Shown here: one piece after another, positions 54,249-63,368 of the stretch
How positions within the stretch are numbered: the stretch's first letter is position 1
How the letters are laid out: each line of letters begins with the position of its first letter
Source of the DNA: Sulfurovum xiamenensis
GTDB taxonomy: Bacteria > Campylobacterota > Campylobacteria > Campylobacterales > Sulfurovaceae
Length of the DNA: 64,000 nt
Reading direction: 5' to 3'
Assembly (NCBI RefSeq): GCF_030347995.1
Contig: NZ_JAQIBC010000001.1
Coordinates: 1 to 64,000, forward strand
Program-made: the position numbers and the translations under genes
The notes under the pieces: model-generated
Seen by the model: the letters and a program-made list of their open reading frames with translations, nothing else
Told to the model about the DNA's origin: nothing
Databases searched by the model: none

Positions 54249-55309
54249 ACGGTATACTCTTTTTTGGAAAATTTCAATGAGCAGTATTTTTTGCCCCAGT
54301 CTATACATGGTTTTTCTATCAAGTGATAACAGAGCACTGGCAATACAACTAAACTACCTAAAAATACTGTCCATCCTAATGATGTTGCTCCAAACAATTC
54401 AAAACCAAGATAAATAGCAAGCATATGCGTAAGGTAAATTCCATATGAATACTGTGAAATGATTTCAGTAACTTTTTTTAGCCACAGACTATAATTATCA
54501 CTCATTAGTACTAAAGTAAATCCAACAAGTACTGCACTCAAGACCTGTACAAAAAAGTGATAATTAAACATTCTAGCAAATAAAATAATTGCGATAATTA
54601 TCCAAAAATATTGAAAAGGGATGATCTTTCCGTCGTATTCTTTTTGCACATAGTATGCAACAACTCCAGGTATAAAACACAGTCCCCATTTAGCATAGTC
54701 TGGTATTTGTATGTATGGTAACAACTTATTCACAGAATCAATCTTTGTTTTAAGTACAAAAAAGAGTAAAAGAAGAATAAAAAATAAAAAAATCATTTTC
54801 CATTTTGTATCTGAATCCTTAATATAATAGAATAGGATAGGGAGAAAGAAATACATTTGAAACTCATAAGGTAAACTCCAAAGTGGGCCTAAAATATTTT
54901 CTGTAACAGTAAAGTTTTGAATGAGTAACAGGTTCTGAATAAACCCACTAAAAGATATATCTGGATAAAGAAAATACAATCCCTTTTCAAAATATGAAGG
55001 AATTTGTGTCAAGTAATAAAATAGAACGACCATAAGAGATAAGGGGTAAATACGGAAAAATCTTCTCAATATAAAGTCTATGTACAAGTGTTCACTTTTT
55101 TTTCTTAGTCTTTCCAATGACATCATAAGTACATAACTTGTTAATACAAAAAAGATGGCTACACCTGTACTTCCCAATAAACTAGGTTCAATAACTCCAA
55201 AGATAATTGGATTTCCCCACCAAAGTAATGTATGTGCCACCACAACTAAGAGCACCGCAATGGAACGCCATAAATCAACTAATGAATACATATAGGGTTG
55301 ATGGGTCAT
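54245..55309 (-). CDS. Acyltransferase family 3 (O-acetyltransferase-like)
   Basis: A 354-residue membrane protein with about ten helices of the acyltransferase_3 family, which O-acetylates sugars of surface polysaccharides. Near the N-terminus YSLVDLWRSIAVLLVVVAHTLLWW carries the conserved Arg and catalytic His. RRFFRIYPLSLMVVLFYYL is the second typical motif. It overlaps the flippase gene upstream by 4 bp and the GT4 gene downstream by 4 bp. The acceptor sugar is unknown, though modification of the same polysaccharide is likely. Confidence 0.88.
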   Translation of the reverse strand: MTHQPYMYSLVDLWRSIAVLLVVVAHTLLWWGNPIIFGVIEPSLLGSTGVAIFFVLTSYVLMMSLERLRKKSEHLYIDFILRRFFRIYPLSLMVVLFYYLTQIPSYFEKGLYFLYPDISFSGFIQNLLLIQNFTVTENILGPLWSLPYEFQMYFFLPILFYYIKDSDTKWKMIFLFFILLLLFFVLKTKIDSVNKLLPYIQIPDYAKWGLCFIPGVVAYYVQKEYDGKIIPFQYFWIIIAIILFARMFNYHFFVQVLSAVLVGFTLVLMSDNYSLWLKKVTEIISQYSYGIYLTHMLAIYLGFELFGATSLGWTVFLGSLVVLPVLCYHLIEKPCIDWGKKYCSLKFSKKEYTV

Positions 55310-56736
55310 CTAAAGTCCTTAGTGAATATAATTAAATTTTTTAACTTGTTCTTGTAAATAATATATAAAAAAGCGATATACAGACAAAGTACGGTTATCA
55401 CTTTTAAAAAGATAGTTAAATAGCTATTTTCTACACTTAAATACATATCCATATTTTTGACAAACATAAAAGTAAGTATCCCAGAACCAAGTACCGGCAA
55501 AAGTGGTACAAAACTTTCTTTCAAACAAATATCAGCTGCTTTATGCGCTTTCCTTAGGCCTACATATACAAAAATCAATCCCATCACGATCGAGTATGAC
55601 ATCGCAATACCCACTGCCCCCCATTGAACTCCCACTAAAAAAGCAACACTTAAAATAATAGAGGAAACCACTCCCCAGTGAAACATCTCTTTACTTTTCC
55701 CAATTGCTGTATAAACCCAACCCATAGTGTTATATAATGGTTGTGTTATCGCTGCTATAGATAATATTTGCAATAAAGGAATACTTCCTTCCCAATTGAG
55801 CCCATAAAAAAGTAAAATAGGATCTGAGGGGAATAATAAAAAATAACCCGTGATAGGGAGAGTAATTACAAAGATCATTCTCAAAACATTTGCATAAACT
55901 TCTTGAAATTTTGCAGGATCATCTTGTACTTTGGCCAATACAGATACCATCAATCCCGTAAGTGCTCCTGTGATCAACATACTTGGTAAAAACATGAGAA
56001 AGTAGGCTTTGGCATAAAGTGCTAATTCTTCTGCTCCTCCAATTTTTCCTATCAAAATATTATCAAGATTTCTTGCAAAATAGTTCACCATACCAAAACC
56101 AATAAGTCCAACACCAAAATGTATCATTTTTTTTACAGGTGTATTAAACTTATATAAGCCTATAGGCATTCTTGAACTCATCAATAATAAAATAAATTGT
56201 ACAAATGCTTTTACAAGCGCAAGAATAACCAAGGACCAATATCCATAGTTAAAATATGCTGCTACTATCGCAGATACTCCACCAATAGTTGTAGAGATAA
56301 GATTGATAATAGTAATTTTTTTGAACTCCAACTCTCTTTTCATCCACATAAGAAATGGTGTAGCTAGTCCGGTAAGTACAAAGACAAATCCCAGTGCCTT
56401 TAATACATCTTCTACTTCCGGTGTCTGATAAAAACCACTAACATAAGGTGCACTAATCCAGGTCAAGATCCACAACATCAATCCCAGCGATATATTTATC
56501 CATGATAGATTGATAACTTCTTCATTCCTAATAGACTTTTCTCGAACAATAGACCAAACAATTCCACCATCTGCAAAAATGATAAAAAAAGCGGTAATTG
56601 TTTGTGCTTGATCAACAATTCCATACTCATAAGGTAATACCATACGTGCAAGAAAAATGGTAAAAATCAAAGATAATCCATAATTAGAAAACTGGGAAAG
56701 TAAGGACCAAAAAATATTTGAATTAAAATTTTTCAT
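55306..56736 (-). CDS. wzx: Lipopolysaccharide/O-unit flippase (Wzx-like)
   Basis: A 476-residue polysaccharide transporter of the MOP/PST superfamily. About 12-14 membrane helices are visible. SNYGLSLIFTIFLARMVLPYEYGIVD is the typical N-terminal signature, and the C-terminal half ends LCLYIAFLYIIYKNKLKN. It would flip lipid-linked repeat units to the periplasmic face for polymerisation. It begins six bases after the manC remnant. The gene order wzx-acyltransferase-GT-polymerase supports a Wzy-dependent pathway. Confidence 0.9.
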   Translation of the reverse strand: MKNFNSNIFWSLLSQFSNYGLSLIFTIFLARMVLPYEYGIVDQAQTITAFFIIFADGGIVWSIVREKSIRNEEVINLSWINISLGLMLWILTWISAPYVSGFYQTPEVEDVLKALGFVFVLTGLATPFLMWMKRELEFKKITIINLISTTIGGVSAIVAAYFNYGYWSLVILALVKAFVQFILLLMSSRMPIGLYKFNTPVKKMIHFGVGLIGFGMVNYFARNLDNILIGKIGGAEELALYAKAYFLMFLPSMLITGALTGLMVSVLAKVQDDPAKFQEVYANVLRMIFVITLPITGYFLLFPSDPILLFYGLNWEGSIPLLQILSIAAITQPLYNTMGWVYTAIGKSKEMFHWGVVSSIILSVAFLVGVQWGAVGIAMSYSIVMGLIFVYVGLRKAHKAADICLKESFVPLLPVLGSGILTFMFVKNMDMYLSVENSYLTIFLKVITVLCLYIAFLYIIYKNKLKNLIIFTKDFR

Positions 56737-56742
56737 ATGCTT

Positions 56743-56982
56743 CTAATATCTTTTAAAATCATCGTCTAATCTCACAATATCATCTTCGCCAACTACTGCC
56801 AGAAAATACTGTTCTGCATTGGAGACAATAAATTGTGTATCACACGCTTTTTGGTTACGAGAAACTGTTTTTTGAAAGAGAGATTCACCTTCAAAAATTT
56901 TTACAAACTGTTTTGGCATGAGAGTACGGCTAAGTGGCCACAAACGTGTCCCACTGTCACCACATAAGATAATATTTGTCAC
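56743..56982 (-). pseudogene. manC: Mannose-1-phosphate guanylyltransferase, internally deleted
   Basis: A remnant of manC of only 79 codons. The first 62 residues match the ManC N-terminus (SGTRLWPLSRTLMPKQFVKI, then LFQKTVSRNQKA and FIVSNAEQYFLA). The final 17 (VVGEDDIVRLDDDFKRY) match the extreme C-terminus, as in the near-complete manC at 63349. About 380 residues are missing, including most of the nucleotidyltransferase core and the isomerase region. The binding loop reads CGDSGTR, with Asp replacing the second Gly. It cannot be functional and is probably a deletion remnant of a duplicate. Confidence 0.88.
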
Positions 56983-56989
56983 TTATTTA

Positions 56990-58024
56990 CTACTTTTTAC
57001 CAATATTCTCAATATACCACTCAATAGCCTCTTCCATACCCTGATAGATATCATGCGTTGGAGCATAGCCTACAAAGTTCTGTGCCTTTGAAATGTTGGC
57101 ATTTGAATGACGAATGTCCCCTGCTCGGAAATCTCTATAGATAGCCTCTTTTTTAGTAAAAGAGTCTATATGAGCATTTAATTCTTTATTAATCAGTGCA
57201 TAGAGTTCATTGAGTGTGTTTCTACCACCTACAGCTACGTTGAATGCTTCGCCAAATGCTTCTATGTTGTCTGTAGTTCCAGCTAAAAGGTTCATTTGTA
57301 TGACATTATCTATGTAGGTAAAGTCACGGCTTGTTTCACCGTCACCGTTGATGTAGACATCTTCACCCTCAAGAAGCGAACCTACCCATTTAGGTATTAC
57401 AGCTGCATAGGCTCCATTTGGATCTTGACGACGACCAAATACGTTGAAATAGCGTAAACCTAAAGTTTCCATCTCATAAGTACGTTTAAATACGCCTGCG
57501 TAGAGTTCATTTGTCATTTTCATAGCTGCATAAGGAGAAAGAAGATTACCTGTACGCTCTTCTACCTTCGGAAGCTCAGGTGAGTCACCATAAACGGAGC
57601 TTGAACTTGCATAAACAAAACGTTTGATCCCTGCATCTTTTGCTGCAGTAAGCATATTTAAAAAACCAGTGACATTGGAACGATTGGAAGTCACAGGATC
57701 ATCGATGGAACGTGGTACTGAACCAAGTGCTGCTTGATGTAGTACAATGTCTACACTTTCACATGCTTTTGCACAGGTATCAAAATCAGCGATGTCACCC
57801 TCTATAAAAGTAAAGTTCTTCGCCGCTTCCTCCCCGACTTGTGCCAGTACATCATCGATGTTATGCTGATAGCCTGTAGAAAAGTTATCTACACCAACTA
57901 CCTTTTGGTTATGTGAAAGTAAGAACTCTGCTAAATTTGAACCTATGAAACCGGCATTTCCTGTTACTAACCACATTTTTTGCTCTGTTTTAAAACGTTC
58001 TAAGAGTTGTTCAAATGCTGTCAT
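56990..58024 (-). CDS. tviC: UDP-GlcNAc/UDP-GlcNAcA C4-epimerase
   Basis: A 344-residue extended SDR of the WbpP/TviC group that interconverts UDP-GlcNAc(A) and UDP-GalNAc(A). It starts with the group-typical FEQLLERFKTEQKMWLVTGNAGFIGSNLAEF, where GNAGFIG is the NAD motif. YASSSSVYGDSPELP gives the Ser, and the catalytic pair is SPYAAMK (Tyr-x3-Lys). It overlaps the dehydrogenase upstream by one base, so both are translated together. Together they would give UDP-GalNAcA or a similar acid. Confidence 0.93.
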   Translation of the reverse strand: MTAFEQLLERFKTEQKMWLVTGNAGFIGSNLAEFLLSHNQKVVGVDNFSTGYQHNIDDVLAQVGEEAAKNFTFIEGDIADFDTCAKACESVDIVLHQAALGSVPRSIDDPVTSNRSNVTGFLNMLTAAKDAGIKRFVYASSSSVYGDSPELPKVEERTGNLLSPYAAMKMTNELYAGVFKRTYEMETLGLRYFNVFGRRQDPNGAYAAVIPKWVGSLLEGEDVYINGDGETSRDFTYIDNVIQMNLLAGTTDNIEAFGEAFNVAVGGRNTLNELYALINKELNAHIDSFTKKEAIYRDFRAGDIRHSNANISKAQNFVGYAPTHDIYQGMEEAIEWYIENIGKK

Positions 58025-59283
58025 TAAAGTTTCCCATCACTCTCTTCAAGCTTTGATTTAATATCATAAACGACAGTACCATTACCATTTTTAAGTTTAT
58101 CAATATCCAATCCATTAAACTTATCATGTGCAACAGCAAGTACAACAGCATCATAATGAGTAGCATATATATCTTCAATGAGAGAAATATTGTACTCTCT
58201 TTGTACTTCCTCTGCATCAGCCCATGGATCATAAACACTCACATCTGTACCAAACTCTTGCAATTCTCTGATCACATCTATCACTCTAGAATTTCTTATG
58301 TCTGGACAGTTCTCTTTAAATGTGATCCCCAAAACTAAAACTTTTGCACCAGCAACTTTATGTTCTTTTTGTATCATCAGTTTGAGTACCTGATTGGCTA
58401 CATACATACCCATGTTGTCATTGAGACGACGACCGGCAAGAATGATCTCAGGGTTGTATCCTACTTCTTGAGCTTTGTGCGTCAAGTAGTATGGATCCAC
58501 ACCGATGCAGTGACCACCTACCAGACCCGGACGGAAAGGAAGAAAATTCCACTTCGTTCCTGCTGCTTGAAGTACAGCTTCTGTATCTATGCCAAGTTTG
58601 TTAAAAATGATCGCAAGTTCATTGACAAAAGCGATGTTGATATCTCTTTGAGAGTTTTCGATGACCTTTGCTGCTTCAGCCACTTTAAGAGAAGGAGCCA
58701 AATGTGTTCCTGCAATGATCACGCTTGCATAAAGCTCATCTACTTTTTTCCCGATCTCAGGAGTAGACCCCGAAGTCACTTTTAAGATCTTTGTAACCGT
58801 ATGCTCTTTATCTCCCGGATTGATACGTTCAGGAGAGTATCCACAGAAGAAATCTTCGTTAAACTTTAAACCAGAGAACTTTTCAAGTACTGGCACACAA
58901 TCCTCTTCTGTCGCACCAGGATAGACAGTAGACTCATAGATAACGATATCATCTTTTTTCAGTACTTTACCAATGGATTCACTGGCTTTAAGCAGTGGTG
59001 TTAAGTCTGGACGTTTATGCTCATCAATAGGAGTTGGTACAGTGACCACATAAATATTACAATCAGCTATCTCATCCAAAACATTGGTGAATTTCATACC
59101 ATTTGCTAATGCTTCATTGACTTGATCTCCACTGAGCTCCAACGTGCGGTCCACACCGGAGTTAAGCTCATCAACACGCCACTGAGCGATATCAAAACCA
59201 ACGACCTCATATTTCTCTGAAAATGCATGCGCCAGTGGCAAACCAACGTAACCAAGTCCGATAACTGCTATCTTATATGCCAT
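58024..59283 (-). CDS. tviB: UDP-N-acetyl-sugar 6-dehydrogenase
   Basis: A 419-residue nucleotide-sugar dehydrogenase of the WbpA/TviB type (UDP-GlcNAc or UDP-GalNAc to the uronic acid, with two NAD+). I start it at the ATG at 59283 ([21 protein letters not shown]), the usual family start, rather than a longer frame with 28 extra residues. [16 protein letters not shown] has the catalytic Cys, and the UDP-binding C-terminal domain includes [18 protein letters not shown]. The product probably goes into the polysaccharide as an acidic N-acetyl hexosamine. Confidence 0.94.
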   Translation of the reverse strand: MAYKIAVIGLGYVGLPLAHAFSEKYEVVGFDIAQWRVDELNSGVDRTLELSGDQVNEALANGMKFTNVLDEIADCNIYVVTVPTPIDEHKRPDLTPLLKASESIGKVLKKDDIVIYESTVYPGATEEDCVPVLEKFSGLKFNEDFFCGYSPERINPGDKEHTVTKILKVTSGSTPEIGKKVDELYASVIIAGTHLAPSLKVAEAAKVIENSQRDINIAFVNELAIIFNKLGIDTEAVLQAAGTKWNFLPFRPGLVGGHCIGVDPYYLTHKAQEVGYNPEIILAGRRLNDNMGMYVANQVLKLMIQKEHKVAGAKVLVLGITFKENCPDIRNSRVIDVIRELQEFGTDVSVYDPWADAEEVQREYNISLIEDIYATHYDAVVLAVAHDKFNGLDIDKLKNGNGTVVYDIKSKLEESDGKL

Positions 59284-59518
59284 ATTTATAATTCCTGATT
59301 TAAATTGATGATATTGTATCGAAAAAGGGTTAGAGTCTATTGACCTGACACCTAAAACAAGCTTCACTTTTTTATAAAAATGAAAGTATAGTAAAAAGAT
59401 GTCACATTCTTATAACATCTATTTCATATGAATGATAATTAGCTTTAAAGTTGCTCAGTTCCAGAAGATACTTCTGACATTTTAAAGACAAAGTAAATTC
59501 TCGGTTTTTGACATGTAT

Positions 59519-60598
59519 GCCATCACCATAAGGGTTGCTTGCTTTGCTCATATGCTTATAAGATTTTTAATTGTCTATAAGCTTTTGTGCCGATGAGCTC
59601 AGTATCTGTTCCAACAAGTTTGACTATACCTGCATCTAATGCTTCAGGACGTTCCGTCGTATCCTTCATTACTAACACCGGCTTACCTAAAGAAGGTGCT
59701 TCCTCCTGCACTCCACCACTGTCTGTAATGATGAAATATGACTTCTCCATCATATAGACAAACTCTTCATACAACCATTGCAGTATGAGGTAGATATTTG
59801 GTACATCTGAAAGCGGCTCTTTTACCGGTTTTTGTACATTTGGGTTTAAATGGACAGGATAGACAATATCGATATTTGGATTGGAAATAGCGATCTTTTT
59901 CAATGCATTGCAAATATTGATAAAACCTTGACCAAAGTTTTCTCTTCTGTGGCCCGTAACGAGAATGAATTTTGAATGCTGAATGTTGAACTATCGATGG
60001 CCTTCTCTATGGTAGAGACAATTTCTTGTTCTAGCTCAGGATTGTTCTGAATCTTCTTTAAGGCTAAGAACAGTGCATCAATAACGGTTTTGCCTGTGAC
60101 TTCTATATTGCGTTCATTCACATTCTCTTTAAGCAAGTTCTCTTTGGATGTAGCAGTAGGTGCAAAGTGGTGGGCAGTGATCTTTGTTGTCAGTTGGCGG
60201 TTTGCCTCTTCTGGCCAAGGTGAGTAAATATCTCCCGTTCTAAGACCTGCTTCAATATGTGCAACACTGATCTGTTGATAGAATGCTGCCAGAGCTGCAG
60301 TAAAAGTCGTCGATGTATCACCATGGACAAAAACCACATCAAGTTTAAAATCCGTAAGTATAGACTTCATACCAAGAAGTACATTAGATACCACATCATA
60401 AAGATCTTGCCCCGGTTTCATGATATTAAGATCATGATCTGGCACGAGATCAAACAATTCCAAAACCTGGTCAAGCATCTCACGGTGTTACGCAGTCACA
60501 CACATTTTAGTTTCAAAAGTATCAGAATATTTCTAAAACTTTTTCACAAGCGGCGTCATTTTAATAGCTTCAGGACACGTCCCAAATACAATTAATAA
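59519..60598 (-). pseudogene. wecB: UDP-GlcNAc 2-epimerase, decayed
   Basis: Clear WecB homology spans three frames. The N-terminal [19 protein letters not shown] has Cys in place of the conserved Arg, overlaps the end of fcl and has no start codon. An in-frame TAG follows at 60535-60533, and a TAA at 60490-60488 stands where the family has Gln (VTAQHREMLDQ). A frameshift occurs near 59990, at a heptanucleotide array, just before FILVTGHRREN. Another lies before the terminal MSKASNPYGDG. Between the lesions the protein is well conserved (HGDTSTTFTAALAAFY, HIEAGLRTGD, DSGGVQEEAPSLGKPVLVM). Decay is therefore recent, and no intact UDP-ManNAc route remains here. Confidence 0.88.
59963..59990. 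repeat. Heptanucleotide repeat cluster 4, at the wecB frameshift
   Basis: Plus-strand units GAATGAA, TTTTGAA, TGCTGAA, TGTTGAA (phase 7). On the coding strand they read TTCAACA, TTCAGCA, TTCAAAA and so on. The wecB reading frame changes exactly in this array, just before the conserved ILVTGHRRENFGQGF. The sequence family differs from clusters 1-3 and 5. Confidence 0.65.
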
Positions 60599-61737
60599 TT
60601 TTTCTTATACCACTGGTACATTTTCTCAATTCCTTCTTTTAAATCAACACTATGTTCCCATCCAAGTCCATGGAGTTTAGAGACATCTGTCAGTTTCTTC
60701 ATCGTACCGTCAGGCTTATCGGCATTGAAGTAGAGTTCACCTTGGAATCCAATAATTTCTTTGATAGTCTCAGCAAGTTCTTTAATGGAAATATCAACAC
60801 CAGTACCAATGTTGATATGGGTATTACGAACTTCCAGGTTTTGTACTTCGTTCGGTGTGCAAGTAGTGTTTGAACCATCAGTTAGTGTGTACGTATCGGC
60901 AAAGTCTCTATTTTCCATGAGGAAGACACAGGCATCTGCCATATCTTCTGACCAAAGGAATTCACGCATAGGCTTACCTGAGCCCCAGATCTCTATTTGA
61001 GTAGCGTTAAGCGTTGAGCGTTGAGCGTTAAGAGCCTTGATTCCGTATTTATTTAATACATCTATAATTGTTTCCTCTGAAGCTGATCCATCGATGCCTT
61101 CAATAGGTAACTTATTTAGATCAGCTCTAATCGTTTTCCAATCGTTATTTTCTAATGCTTTTCCAAGATGGATCTTTCTTATCAGTGCAGGAAGTACATG
61201 AGACTTTTCAAGGTCAAAATTATCGTTAGGGCCATAAAGATTTGTCGGCATGACTGAGATGTAGTTGGTGCCATACTGTAAATTGTAACTCTCACACATC
61301 TTGATGCCTGCTATCTTGGCTATGGCATATGGTTCGTTAGTGTACTCAAGGGTATCAGTAAGCAAACAATCTTCAGGCATGGGTTGTGGTGCATTTTTTG
61401 GGTAGATGCATGTTGAACCTAAAAACATTAGTTTCTTGACACCATTTTTATAACTTTGGTGGATGATGTTGTTCTGTATCTGCAGATTTTCATAGATAAA
61501 ATCTGCACGATAAGTGTTGTTGGCTACGATGCCCCCTACTTTTGCTGCTGCGAGGAACACATACTCCGGCTTTTCGCTTTCAAAGAAAGAAGCCACTGCC
61601 TGTTGATCTAATAGATCAAGTTCAGCATGTGTCTTTCCGATGACATTAGTGTAGCCTTTGGCCTTAAGGTTCGAGACAATAGCAGAGCCTACCAATCCTC
61701 TATGACCGGCTACATATATCTTAGCATCTTTATTCAC
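60592..61737 (-). CDS. fcl: GDP-L-fucose synthase
   Basis: Fcl (WcaG) epimerises and reduces GDP-4-keto-6-deoxymannose to GDP-L-fucose. The NADP motif is [28 protein letters not shown] holds the Ser, and the catalytic pair is [15 protein letters not shown]. It is 381 residues, longer than the usual about 320. Some extra residues ([12 protein letters not shown], before [12 protein letters not shown]) come from a heptanucleotide array, and others lie around [14 protein letters not shown]. Both insertions keep the frame, so the enzyme may still work. It follows gmd on the same strand after 8 bp. Confidence 0.9.
   Translation of the reverse strand: MNKDAKIYVAGHRGLVGSAIVSNLKAKGYTNVIGKTHAELDLLDQQAVASFFESEKPEYVFLAAAKVGGIVANNTYRADFIYENLQIQNNIIHQSYKNGVKKLMFLGSTCIYPKNAPQPMPEDCLLTDTLEYTNEPYAIAKIAGIKMCESYNLQYGTNYISVMPTNLYGPNDNFDLEKSHVLPALIRKIHLGKALENNDWKTIRADLNKLPIEGIDGSASEETIIDVLNKYGIKALNAQRSTLNATQIEIWGSGKPMREFLWSEDMADACVFLMENRDFADTYTLTDGSNTTCTPNEVQNLEVRNTHINIGTGVDISIKELAETIKEIIGFQGELYFNADKPDGTMKKLTDVSKLHGLGWEHSVDLKEGIEKMYQWYKKNY
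61003..61037. repeat. Heptanucleotide repeat cluster 5, inside fcl
   Basis: Five units in phase on the plus strand: AGCGTTA, AGCGTTG, AGCGTTG, AGCGTTA, AGAGCCT. On the coding strand the core reads TAACGCT/CAACGCT, the same family as clusters 2 and 3. It adds an in-frame Leu-Asn-Ala-rich stretch to GDP-L-fucose synthase. Confidence 0.75.
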
Positions 61738-61745
61738 TATACTGC

Positions 61746-62870
61746 CTACTCGAAGTAATTCATGATAGTATAACCACCATCTTTAAGATACTGGTCTTTT
61801 GTCATTAGTTTAAGATCTGATGCCATCATATCATTGACAAGTTCTTCTAATTTATACTCTCTTTTCCAGCCCAGTTTTTTCTCTGCTTTGGATGGATCAC
61901 CAATAAGAAGATCAACTTCTGTCGGACGGAAGTAACGAGGATCAACACCAACCACCTCTTTGCCAATCTCAACCTGATACTCTGGGTTAGAACAAGAGAC
62001 TACATAAGCTTTTTCATCTACACCTTCCCCTTTGAACTCCAACTCTATTCCTGCATAAGCAAATGCCATACGTACAAACTCTCTTACTGGAGTCGTAACA
62101 CCTGTAGCGATGACCCAATCTTCTGGTTCATCTGCCTGTAGGATCATCCACATCATTTTGACATAATCTTTCGCATGACCCCAATCACGTTTAGCATCAA
62201 GGTTTCCAAGATAGAGTTTGTCTTGAAGACCAAGGGCTATCTTAGAAGCTGCGCGGGTGATCTTACGTGTTACAAAAGTCTCTCCACGTACCGGTGATTC
62301 ATGGTTGAACAAGATACCGTTACATGCGAACATATCATACGCTTCACGGTAGTTCACCGTGATCCAGTAGGCATACATTTTTGCTACGGCATAAGGAGAT
62401 CTTGGGTAAAAAGGAGTAGTTTCTGTTTGAGGTACTTCTTGTACTTTTCCATACAGTTCTGAAGTGGATGCCTGGTAGATCTTTGTCTTTTTTTCAAGTC
62501 CAAGGAGTCTGACTGCTTCCAAGATACGTAAAGTTCCTGTAGCATCTGCATTAGCAACATATTCAGGTGTTTCAAATGACACGGCAACATGACTCATCGC
62601 AGCAAGGTTGTAGATCTCGTCTGGCTGTGTCTCCTGAATAATACGAGTAAGGTTCATAGAGTCAGTCATATCTCCATAGTGTAAGATAAGGTTTCTATTT
62701 TCTACGTGAGGATCTTGATAGAGGTGATCGATACGGTCTGTGTTAAAGAGTGATGCTCTTCTTTTGATACCATGTACTACATATCCTTTTTTGAGCAGGA
62801 ATTCTGCCAGGTAAGAACCATCTTGACCTGTGATCCCTGTAATTAGTGCTACTTTTTTATTTTCTGCCAT
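61746..62870 (-). CDS. gmd: GDP-mannose 4,6-dehydratase
   Basis: Gmd converts GDP-mannose to GDP-4-keto-6-deoxymannose, the first step to GDP-L-fucose and related sugars. The NADP motif [15 protein letters not shown] is at the N-terminus, [14 protein letters not shown] follows, STSELYG provides the Ser/Thr and Glu region, and the catalytic pair is [29 protein letters not shown] is the GDP-mannose-binding region. At 374 residues it has the normal length. It is one base from gmm upstream and 8 bp from fcl downstream. Confidence 0.96.
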   Translation of the reverse strand: MAENKKVALITGITGQDGSYLAEFLLKKGYVVHGIKRRASLFNTDRIDHLYQDPHVENRNLILHYGDMTDSMNLTRIIQETQPDEIYNLAAMSHVAVSFETPEYVANADATGTLRILEAVRLLGLEKKTKIYQASTSELYGKVQEVPQTETTPFYPRSPYAVAKMYAYWITVNYREAYDMFACNGILFNHESPVRGETFVTRKITRAASKIALGLQDKLYLGNLDAKRDWGHAKDYVKMMWMILQADEPEDWVIATGVTTPVREFVRMAFAYAGIELEFKGEGVDEKAYVVSCSNPEYQVEIGKEVVGVDPRYFRPTEVDLLIGDPSKAEKKLGWKREYKLEELVNDMMASDLKLMTKDQYLKDGGYTIMNYFE

Positions 62871-63368
62871 TTAACTCTCCTTTTGCTGTGGGACTGTACC
62901 CTTTGATACTATAAAATAATCTTTGACATACTTGTGTACTTCATCGCTTTGTATCAGTTCTTCAAGACCAAACCAACGATACTCGTTGTGCTGATCTTCT
63001 GGCAGATCTTCAAGACCTGATACTTCTATCTCATAAGCAAGATTTACATAGTGTGTTGAAACATCATCAAAAATGCCATCGTTATAGAGATGTTCAAATA
63101 CACCTATAAACCTTGGATTTTCAGGTAGAATCATACCTATTTCCATATTACAGATACGATGTATGGCACTCTTAATAGGCTCATTTTTGAGTACCCTGCC
63201 ACCCAATGTAAACCAGTACCCTTGGGCTGGTTTATTGACCCTTTTCCCAAGTAAAACTTTACCATTATGTTTCACAATAATATCAACAGAGACAAGTGGG
63301 GTATTCTCAATAATAGTTTTAAACAGATCCCCTTTAAGATACCCTGGATTATTTTCTTTCAAAATCAT
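62871..63368 (-). CDS. gmm: GDP-mannose mannosyl hydrolase (Nudix)
   Basis: A 165-residue Nudix-fold enzyme that splits GDP-mannose to mannose and GDP, typically limiting the GDP-mannose pool in colanic-acid- and fucose-type loci. The modified Nudix box is GGRVLKNEPIKSAIHRICNMEIGM, spanning about residues 57-80, in which the usual REUxEE is replaced, as is known for GDPMH enzymes. It overlaps manC by 20 bp and is followed by gmd with no gap, so it is part of the GDP-mannose operon. Confidence 0.92.
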   Translation of the reverse strand: MILKENNPGYLKGDLFKTIIENTPLVSVDIIVKHNGKVLLGKRVNKPAQGYWFTLGGRVLKNEPIKSAIHRICNMEIGMILPENPRFIGVFEHLYNDGIFDDVSTHYVNLAYEIEVSGLEDLPEDQHNEYRWFGLEELIQSDEVHKYVKDYFIVSKGTVPQQKES

